From Chloroflexi bacterium RBG_16_56_11 (lineage in GTDB: Bacteria > Chloroflexota > Dehalococcoidia > Dehalococcoidales > RBG-16-60-22): a stretch of 10,236 nt of DNA. Within the stretch, counting starts at the first letter, position 1. The number at the start of each line of letters is the position of its first letter. The translations under genes and the position numbers were made by a program. The notes below the pieces were generated by a model, which saw only the letters and a list, made by a program, of their open reading frames with translations, ran no database searches and had not been told where the DNA came from. This document shows, one piece after another, positions 6,021 to 10,236 of the stretch. Location of the stretch: contig MGNQ01000008.1 in the NCBI GenBank assembly GCA_001796865.1, positions 7,420 to 17,655 of the forward strand, in the 5' to 3' direction.

Positions 6021-6061
6021 ATGCGCCCAAACAACCGGAGATGAACAGCCAGGCGGTATGA
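6021..6061 (+). other. Two chained mini reading frames leading into the radical SAM gene
   Basis: ATG 6021 opens MRPNNRR and stops at TGA 6042-6044, which overlaps the next ATG in ATGA (6041-6044). That frame, MNSQAV, stops at TGA 6059-6061, which overlaps the radical SAM ATG in ATGA (6058-6061). CCGGAG (6035-6040) abuts the second ATG with no spacer, so it is not a proper ribosome site for it. Two successive ATGA overlaps suggest stop-restart coupling of translation, but chance cannot be excluded. Confidence 0.3.
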
Positions 6062-7305
6062 TACCCGAGTTTATCAGCTTTGTCACCCGGCGTGAAGGCC
6101 AGAAATTTCTCCAGCTAGAGGCCGGCATAGACGAGACGTTAATAAGCGGGGAGAGGCTAGGGGGCGGGAGCGGCATTTCTCTCTACGTGCACGTGCCGTT
6201 CTGCCGCGCCCTGTGTCCGTTCTGCTGCTTTAATCGTTATCTATTCCAGGAAGGCCTGGCGCGCCGGTACTTCGTCGACCTGAAGGCCGAGCTCGAGCAA
6301 TACGCACGGCGCGGCTTCAAATTTTCCAGCATATATTTCGGGGGCGGGACGCCCACCGTCCTCATGGACGAGCTGCTCGGATTCATAGGGGCGCTGCGGA
6401 CCAAGTTCGACATTAGAGAAGTGTCCCTGGAGACAACACCGCGGGAACTGACTCCGGAAAACATCGAGCTGTTGAAGGACGCCGGCATCAACCGGCTGTC
6501 CATCGGAGTGCAGAGCTTCGATGAGAAGGTGCTCAAGACGATGGGGCGGGTGAATGGTCCGGCTGACGAGGTGAAGGAGCGCCTGCTCAGAGCCGAGGGG
6601 CGGTTCGACACGCTAAATGTGGACTTTGTTTTCAACTTCCCCGGCCAGACGGTCGAACAGTTTGCCGGGGACGTCGCCGCTTTCAAAGCACTGGGTATAG
6701 ACCAGGCGACATTTTACCCGCTGATGGCCTCACCGCACAAGCATGACGCCCTGGAACGCAAATTCAACAGGGTGGACAACTCCCGCGAGAGGCAGTTTTA
6801 CGACATTATCCTCGCGGAGCTGTATCACGATAGCTATAAGGCTTCCACCGCCTGGTGCTTTTCCCGCGGGGAACGCATGATAGACGAGTACATCATCGAG
6901 TATGACGACTATATCGGCATCGGGGCCGGCTCGGTAAGCATCGTGCGGGGCAATTTCTACGTCAACACCTTCTCGCTCGACCGCTATCACGAGACGGCCG
7001 GCTCCGGGCGGCTCCCTATCGTGGGCTGGCGGCGGTTGAGTGCCAGGGAAAACCTCCGCTACTACCTCCTCACCAAGCTTTTCGGCCTGAAGGTGGAAAC
7101 CGACGCATTGAGGAATCGATTCGGCAAGGAGGCCGCCGGCCGATTGTGGCCGGAGCTGGCTTTTTTCCGCGCCTCAGGCATCGTCTCCGGAAACGCCGTG
7201 CTAAAGGTGACGGAGAAGGGGATGTACCCGGTAAGCGTCATGATGCGGGACTTCTTCGCGGCGCTGAACACGCTGCGGGAGCGCTACATCGAGGAGCAGG
7301 TGTAG
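6058..7305 (+). CDS. HemN-like radical SAM protein, candidate class C methyltransferase (415 aa)
   Basis: The fold and motifs are those of the HemN/HemW/HutW/MenK superfamily, which uses a [4Fe-4S] cluster and SAM. YVHVPFCRALCPFCCF (43-58) gives the CxxxCxxC cluster ligands C49, C53, C56, with an extra C57. Further motifs are GGGTPT (95-100), LETTPRELTPE (124-134), RLSIGVQSFD (146-155) and NVDFVFNFPGQT (187-198). The C-terminal part (about 310-415) has the HemN-type winged-helix character. True HemN has CxxxCxxCxC; the fourth Cys is Phe here, so oxygen-independent coproporphyrinogen oxidase is unlikely. Known relatives act as HemW heme chaperones, HutW heme-degrading enzymes and MenK menaquinone methyltransferases. 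Because it converges on menA-menG, I favour a MenK-like role (inference). The ATG is in phase with all motifs; the ribosome site is weak (AGGCGG directly upstream), and translation may be coupled to mini frames before it. Confidence 0.9.
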   Translation: MIPEFISFVTRREGQKFLQLEAGIDETLISGERLGGGSGISLYVHVPFCRALCPFCCFNRYLFQEGLARRYFVDLKAELEQYARRGFKFSSIYFGGGTPTVLMDELLGFIGALRTKFDIREVSLETTPRELTPENIELLKDAGINRLSIGVQSFDEKVLKTMGRVNGPADEVKERLLRAEGRFDTLNVDFVFNFPGQTVEQFAGDVAAFKALGIDQATFYPLMASPHKHDALERKFNRVDNSRERQFYDIILAELYHDSYKASTAWCFSRGERMIDEYIIEYDDYIGIGAGSVSIVRGNFYVNTFSLDRYHETAGSGRLPIVGWRRLSARENLRYYLLTKLFGLKVETDALRNRFGKEAAGRLWPELAFFRASGIVSGNAVLKVTEKGMYPVSVMMRDFFAALNTLRERYIEEQV

Positions 7306-7314
7306 CGCCCGGTC

Positions 7315-8040
7315 TTATTTCGTGGCCACGTGGATACCGGCAGCGCCGAAAAAAAGGGGACGGTAGCCGACACGGCGGAAACCGGAGCCCAGCAACATTT
7401 CCCTGACTTCCCGCGGCGGATAAAAACGTGCCGCCGATTCGGACAGGTAGCGGTAAGCCGACGGATTGCCGGCGAGGACGGTGCCCACCGGCCTGACGAA
7501 GGCCCGCAGGTAAAAATGGAAAAGCGCCCGGATAACGGGATTTAGTGGCTGGCTCGATTCCACGACGACGTACCGGCCACCATCCCGGAGGACCCTGGCC
7601 ACCTCGGCCAAATGGGGCCCACCAAGAGGATTCCGGTAGGTCAGGTTGCGGAAGGCAAACGATATGCCCACGCAGTCCAGTGACACATCAGGGTAGGGCA
7701 GGGCAGTGGCCTCGCCCTGAACGAATCGCACCCGCCCGACTACTCCGTTTTTAGCAGCCTTCTGACGTGCCCTTTCCAGCATCGGCAGGGAGTAGTCGAT
7801 CCCGACAATCTCGGTCCCTTCCCCGGCCAGCCGGGCCAGCGCGATAGTAAGGTCACCGGTGCCGCAGCCGACATCGAGGACGCGCCGCGGACTGTTTTCC
7901 AGGCAGGCCCGCGCCGTCAGCCCGCGCCAGCGCCGGTCCATGCCCAGGGTGATGACGCGGTTGACGAGGTCGTAAGTGGGCGGAACGGCGGTGAACATGC
8001 CGTGAAGTGGCATCGATTTAGGCGACTCAATATTTCCCAT
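7315..8040 (-). CDS. menG: Demethylmenaquinone methyltransferase (MenG/UbiE family)
   Basis: MenG transfers a methyl group from SAM to demethylmenaquinone, the last step of menaquinone synthesis, at the inner face of the membrane. The 241-aa protein matches UbiE/COQ5 in length and motif order: MFTAVPPTYDLVNRVITLG (15-33), the SAM site VLDVGCGTGDL (54-64), D82 in IDYSLPML (81-88), FVQGEATALPYPD (106-118), SFAFRNLTYRNP (127-138) and EVARVLRDGGRYVVVESSQP. A C-terminal GIHVATK corresponds to the usual family ending. The ATG at 8040 lies 7 nt after the menA stop and has no strong ribosome site of its own, so translation is probably coupled to menA. Its stop is only 9 nt from the stop of the convergent radical SAM gene, leaving no room for a separate terminator. 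Confidence 0.93.
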   Translation of the reverse strand: MGNIESPKSMPLHGMFTAVPPTYDLVNRVITLGMDRRWRGLTARACLENSPRRVLDVGCGTGDLTIALARLAGEGTEIVGIDYSLPMLERARQKAAKNGVVGRVRFVQGEATALPYPDVSLDCVGISFAFRNLTYRNPLGGPHLAEVARVLRDGGRYVVVESSQPLNPVIRALFHFYLRAFVRPVGTVLAGNPSAYRYLSESAARFYPPREVREMLLGSGFRRVGYRPLFFGAAGIHVATK

Positions 8041-8047
8041 GGCGTTG

Positions 8048-8941
8048 TTAAATAGCCCGCGCCAGGATGTAGCCGATACCCATGAGGAGCTGTGTCGCCA
8101 GGACCGACATGACGTTGGAGGCCATCCCCGGCATTAGCCTGGCGGGCTCGTCATGATGGACGGCGCCGTTAATGGCCCGGAGGGTGAGGGGCAGGGTCAG
8201 CAGGGCCAGCAGTGTCCAGAGAGGCATGACGCCGGCGGCGGCCCAGCCGATAATCCAGGCGTACACTGCCAGAGCCACTACCGAAAAAAAGACAGCGGCG
8301 CCTTTTTTTCCCAGGGCAATGGGCAAGGTCTTACGGTTGGCTTTGATATCGGCTTCAGCGTCGGGGAACTCATTAAGCAGCAGGAGGTTATGCACGAGGA
8401 ACGCCGAAGGAATGGCAGCGACCACGGCGTGATAGGTATATTCACCCGCCTGGGCGAAATAAAGCCCCAGAATGGGCAAGGCGCCCAGGCCGGCCCCGGC
8501 GGCCCACTCCGGCCAGGGCCGCTTGAGGATAAAAGGGCTGTAGAGAAGGATAAAAAAGGCGGCCACGAGAAGGAGCGGGAGGAGCTCCCATCCTTTGACG
8601 ACGATGAAATACACACCGATGGGGGCGGCGAGGGGAAGGCAGGCCAGTCCCAGCCAGAACACCTGGCGGGGAGTTAAAAGGCGGGCGGGAAGGATGCCGC
8701 TGCCCCCGCTGAAAGGCGTGCGTTTCGTAGCGAGGTCGACGCCGCTGCGGAAATCGAAATAGTCATTGAGGATGTTGACACTGGCGTGGGTAAGGACCAG
8801 GCCGATGCCAGCCAGCAATGCCTGCCAGAGATTAAAACTACCGTCGTACCAGGCAGCGGCGGTGCCTAAAAACGCCAGGACGACCGATAGCGTCAAGAAC
8901 TGAGGGCGGGTCTCGAGGAACCAGACTTTTAAACCTTTCAA
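8048..8941 (-). CDS. menA: UbiA-family prenyltransferase, probable 1,4-dihydroxy-2-naphthoate polyprenyltransferase
   Basis: MenA attaches a polyprenyl chain to 1,4-dihydroxy-2-naphthoate in the membrane, making demethylmenaquinone. The 297-aa protein is very hydrophobic with about eight or nine membrane helices. It carries both aspartate-rich sites of the UbiA superfamily: NDYFDFRSGVD (59-69) and NEFPDAEADIKANRKTL (190-206), which bind Mg2+ and the prenyl diphosphate. The opening FLETRPQFLTLSV is typical of this branch. Start is TTG at 8941-8939, chosen because AAGGAG lies four bases upstream and the next residues match the family. It is the first gene of a menA-menG pair, consistent with the final two steps of menaquinone synthesis. 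Another aromatic acceptor cannot be excluded from sequence alone, but the menG neighbour makes naphthoate the best call. Confidence 0.9.
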   Translation of the reverse strand: MKGLKVWFLETRPQFLTLSVVLAFLGTAAAWYDGSFNLWQALLAGIGLVLTHASVNILNDYFDFRSGVDLATKRTPFSGGSGILPARLLTPRQVFWLGLACLPLAAPIGVYFIVVKGWELLPLLLVAAFFILLYSPFILKRPWPEWAAGAGLGALPILGLYFAQAGEYTYHAVVAAIPSAFLVHNLLLLNEFPDAEADIKANRKTLPIALGKKGAAVFFSVVALAVYAWIIGWAAAGVMPLWTLLALLTLPLTLRAINGAVHHDEPARLMPGMASNVMSVLATQLLMGIGYILARAI

Positions 8942-9312
8942 CGTTCTCCTTCGACTCCAGAAGGCCTTCCAGCCGATTTATCCTGCTTTTTTAGCTTAGC
9001 ACGATGAAAGGCGGTCGGGCAAATCGCGGTGTGCGTTAGAAAAGCGGAAAACTGGGCGGGACCAATACAGTGTAACATTTAATAACAAGAAAGAGCAATA
9101 TATGTTAAGAGAAATAACATATCAATCGCGGCGAGGCAAAATCCGGCGAAGTTAAACACAAAAAACGGGTATCACAAATAAAACCGAATGGCGTTAAGCA
9201 GTCGTCCAAGGCTGATAGCAGCCGGGACCATTTAACAACAACGGTAAACGCGGCCCCCGCAGGTACCCCTGACAAAGGACCCACGGGGACAGCTATAAAC
9301 GTCGGAAAAGGT
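8942..9312. other. 371-nt non-coding region upstream of menA
   Basis: No protein gene was found on either strand. Near menA lies a 10-bp perfect palindrome GAAGGCCTTC (8960-8969), probably in the menA leader. Further out are an AT-rich inverted repeat (9100-9122), a small hairpin GGCTG-ATAG-CAGCC (9210-9223) and GC-rich pairs around 9250-9288. The + strand is unusually rich in A and poor in T between about 9050 and 9300. The menA promoter should be here, but no convincing -35/-10 pair was found on the minus strand. I looked for a riboswitch or structured RNA and could not match a known class. Confidence 0.55.
9100..9122. repeat. AT-rich 8-bp inverted repeat upstream of menA
   Basis: ATATGTTA (9100-9107) and TAACATAT (9115-9122) are exact reverse complements around a 7-nt spacer. 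The centre-to-centre spacing of about 15 bp (roughly 1.5 helical turns) and the AT-rich composition resemble a dimeric regulator site. It lies about 160 nt upstream of the menA start. No T tract follows on either strand. Confidence 0.45.
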
Positions 9313-9735
9313 TTAGCTCTGGAAGAAAGGCGATTGCTCGATGTGCTTGTCTTTCAAAGCGAGGAAAGCCTCATCCAGGGCGATAACTTCCTGTTTAACT
9401 TTATCGGTAAGGCCGTCCAGCTGCTCAGACATCTCTTCAGCGACCTCGGAGATGCGGTTGTTAAGGGCTTCATCAGCCCTGGCGGCATCATCCCTGACCT
9501 TGGCAACGGCGGCCTCAGCGGCCTTCCTGGCGGCATCCGCCGCTTTTTCGCCGGCTTCCTTGGCCTGAGCAGCCGCTTCCCGGGAATCCCTGGCAGCGGC
9601 CTGGGCCAGCCTGACGGCCTCCTCCACCCTTTTAATATAATCTTCAAGCTCATCAAGAATTACGGGGAGGGGCTTGGTCATTATTTTAGGCTGGATTTCT
9701 TCAGGAGTCGCGTCTGCGGTCTTCTTTGGATTCAT
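9313..9735 (-). CDS. Ala-rich coiled-coil protein without membrane segment (140 aa)
   Basis: I do not recognise a named family. The ATG at 9735 is supported by AAGGAG (9749-9744) eight bases upstream. A Pro/Lys-rich N-terminus (1-25) is followed by one long predicted helix (about 26-125). The central part (40-90) is dominated by Ala with Lys, Glu, Arg and Asp in a heptad- or hendecad-like pattern (for example EAAAQAKEAGEKAADAARKA). The tail (92-132) is a more ordinary acidic coiled coil, ending in a Phe-containing tip (SPFFQS). There is no signal peptide, membrane helix or catalytic motif. Composition matches the coiled coil of the next gene upstream (9904 onward), so the two are likely paralogous or interacting partners. 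A structural or surface-coating (phasin- or LEA-like) role is possible but unproven. Confidence 0.83.
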   Translation of the reverse strand: MNPKKTADATPEEIQPKIMTKPLPVILDELEDYIKRVEEAVRLAQAAARDSREAAAQAKEAGEKAADAARKAAEAAVAKVRDDAARADEALNNRISEVAEEMSEQLDGLTDKVKQEVIALDEAFLALKDKHIEQSPFFQS

Positions 9736-9810
9736 CTTATTATCTCCTTGGGTCTGTCCTGTTTCAGGGCAGTAACAATTTTTCTTTTTTACCGGGTATT
9801 TTCACCCGCG

Positions 9811-9837
9811 GGCCATGCGCACGAATCACGCATGGCC
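9811..9837. repeat. 9-bp perfect inverted repeat in the leader of the 9735 gene
   Basis: GGCCATGCG (9811-9819) pairs exactly with CGCATGGCC (9829-9837) across a 9-nt loop. It lies between the minus-strand -10 box at 9848-9853 and the start at 9735, so it would fall in the 5' leader of that transcript. A smaller stem CGGGT/ACCCG (9793-9797 with 9804-9808) follows. No T tract comes after either on the minus strand, so termination is not indicated. Confidence 0.5.
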
Positions 9838-9847
9838 ACTAAAATAT

Positions 9848-9856
9848 ATTATATCA
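9848..9856 (-). promoter_or_regulatory. Extended -10 promoter element for the coiled-coil gene at 9735
   Basis: On the minus strand the sequence reads TGATATAAT, a perfect extended -10 (TGnTATAAT), with the hexamer at 9853-9848. No -35 hexamer is visible, which is tolerable for extended -10 promoters. It lies in the 168-nt gap between the two coiled-coil genes and would give a leader of about 105 nt, so the downstream gene can be expressed independently. Confidence 0.5.
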
Positions 9857-9903
9857 CTTTTTTAATCGCAAAGCAGCGGCGAGCGCTTGTCTTTGCTAAC
9901 TGG

Positions 9904-10236
9904 CTACGGTCGGATGCTGGAGAGGCCGACGCTGATGGCCACCGAGCCAAAAACAGCGGCCAATACGGCGATAATGAGGAAAGCCAGGAACTCCCACGAG
10001 CCCAGGACTTTCCTGACCAGGGCCGAAGGCAAAGCGGCACTGGCCTTGGCGACGGCTTCTTCGGCAGCCTTGCTGGCGATTTCCGCGGCCTCCCTGGCAG
10101 CCCGGGCAACTTCCTCGGCGTGGGCAACGGCCTTTTCCATAGCGCGGCGGGCTTCCTCGGCGGCGGTCATGGCAGCGCGAGCAACCTCTTCAGCGCGCCT
10201 GGCCGCATCCTGCGCGGCACGCTTGGCCTCCTCGGC
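9904..10236 (-). CDS. Ala/Glu-rich coiled-coil protein with C-terminal membrane anchor (partial)
   Basis: The frame is open from the right window edge to TAG at 9906-9904, giving 110 visible residues; the N-terminus is missing. An ATG at 10170 exists, but the same repetitive sequence continues upstream of it for 22 codons, so it is not the start. The visible coil (1-68) is built from units such as AEEVARAA (at 15-22 and again at 40-47) and AEEARRAM, with AEE recurring at 1, 15, 26, 40 and 58. Spacings of 14 and 11 suit a mixed heptad/hendecad coiled coil. Residues 81-105 (starting WEFLAFLIIAVL) form one membrane helix with a very short polar tail, so this looks tail-anchored with the coil facing the cytoplasm. 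No family is recognised. The neighbour at 9313-9735 has a similar coil but no anchor. Confidence 0.85.
   Translation of the reverse strand, partial: AEEAKRAAQDAARRAEEVARAAMTAAEEARRAMEKAVAHAEEVARAAREAAEIASKAAEEAVAKASAALPSALVRKVLGSWEFLAFLIIAVLAAVFGSVAISVGLSSIRP

Larger units (their letters stand above)
5749..6057. other. 309-nt intergenic block rich in palindromes and repeats
   Basis: No protein gene of credible length was found. The block holds, in order, alternating GTTTAC/GTAAAC half-sites (5788-5808), a 12-bp inverted repeat (5818-5870), a GC hairpin (5906-5924), a tandem 10-bp repeat (5961-5980), a -10 box (6007-6012) and two minute reading frames (6021-6061). It separates the HD-GYP gene from the radical SAM gene and probably contains the end of one transcript and the control region of the next. 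A TTGACG at 5949-5954 resembles a -35 box, but nothing suitable lies 17 nt downstream of it. Confidence 0.7.

Noticed and set aside
6058..7305. True oxygen-independent coproporphyrinogen III oxidase (HemN)
   Set aside because: The fourth cysteine of the HemN CxxxCxxCxC motif is Phe here, and no other heme synthesis gene is in the window.
8153..8677. 174-codon + strand frame opposite menA
   Set aside because: Gly/Gln/Glu-rich mirror of a membrane protein, without a ribosome site. The minus-strand frame has both UbiA aspartate motifs.
9160..9300. Cyclic di-GMP or other riboswitch in the region before menA
   Set aside because: Short hairpins and GGTAAAC-like strings are present, but the conserved core of no riboswitch class could be matched.
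9341..9568. Ala/Ser-rich + strand frame opposite the 9313-9735 coiled-coil gene
   Set aside because: Low-complexity shadow of the Ala-rich gene on the other strand.
9864..9896. Possible terminator after the tail-anchored coiled-coil gene
   Set aside because: GCAAAG/CTTTGC arms exist with an inner stem, but on the minus strand the sequence after them is an A run, not a T run.
1..10236. CRISPR array, tRNA genes, insertion sequence or defence system
   Set aside because: No regularly spaced repeats, cloverleaf, transposase or restriction/nuclease motifs were seen. The sirtuin has no attached or adjacent defence-type partner domain that I could recognise.

Overview
The window looks like bacterial chromosome at roughly 55-60% GC. 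No phage structural genes, transposase, CRISPR array, rRNA or tRNA gene was seen. Gene content (archaeal-type thymidylate synthase homologue, sirtuin, GAF/HD-GYP regulator, HemN-like radical SAM enzyme, terminal menaquinone genes) together with several unrecognised proteins suggests an uncultured anaerobe, possibly Chloroflexota (Dehalococcoidia-like). That assignment is an inference from style and content, not from a marker gene.

Layout, left to right. Positions 1-45 hold the end of an upstream + strand gene, closed by a clear rho-independent terminator (44-73). A promoter-like box leads to an unrecognised charged helical protein (207-797). After a spacer with small inverted repeats come an unrecognised soluble protein (950-1654), a low-GC thymidylate synthase-family gene (1680-2381, TTG start), a sirtuin (2406-3176) and an exported protein with a zincin-like motif (3207-4421, TTG start). 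These four lie on one strand with gaps of 24-30 nt and could be one transcript. A separate promoter then drives a GAF plus HD-GYP protein (4624-5748), a likely c-di-GMP phosphodiesterase.

Positions 5749-6057 form a dense non-coding block. It has alternating GTTTAC/GTAAAC half-sites, a 12-bp inverted repeat, a GC-rich hairpin, a tandem 10-bp repeat, and a -10 box that opens onto two tiny chained reading frames. These lead into a HemN-like radical SAM gene (6058-7305). That gene converges, with only 9 nt between stops, on a minus-strand menA-menG pair (8941-7315) for the prenylation and methylation steps of menaquinone synthesis. The neighbourhood makes a quinone-modifying (MenK-like) role for the radical SAM protein an attractive hypothesis.

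The right end of the minus strand carries two Ala/Glu-rich coiled-coil proteins. One (9313-9735) has no membrane segment. The other (9904 to beyond 10236) has a C-terminal membrane anchor and is cut by the window edge.

No complete novel system can be demonstrated. The best leads are the radical SAM/menaquinone cluster, the compositionally foreign thymidylate synthase gene, the zincin-like exported protein, and the coiled-coil pair. A shared TGTNG-TATAWT promoter signature precedes three of the + strand genes.
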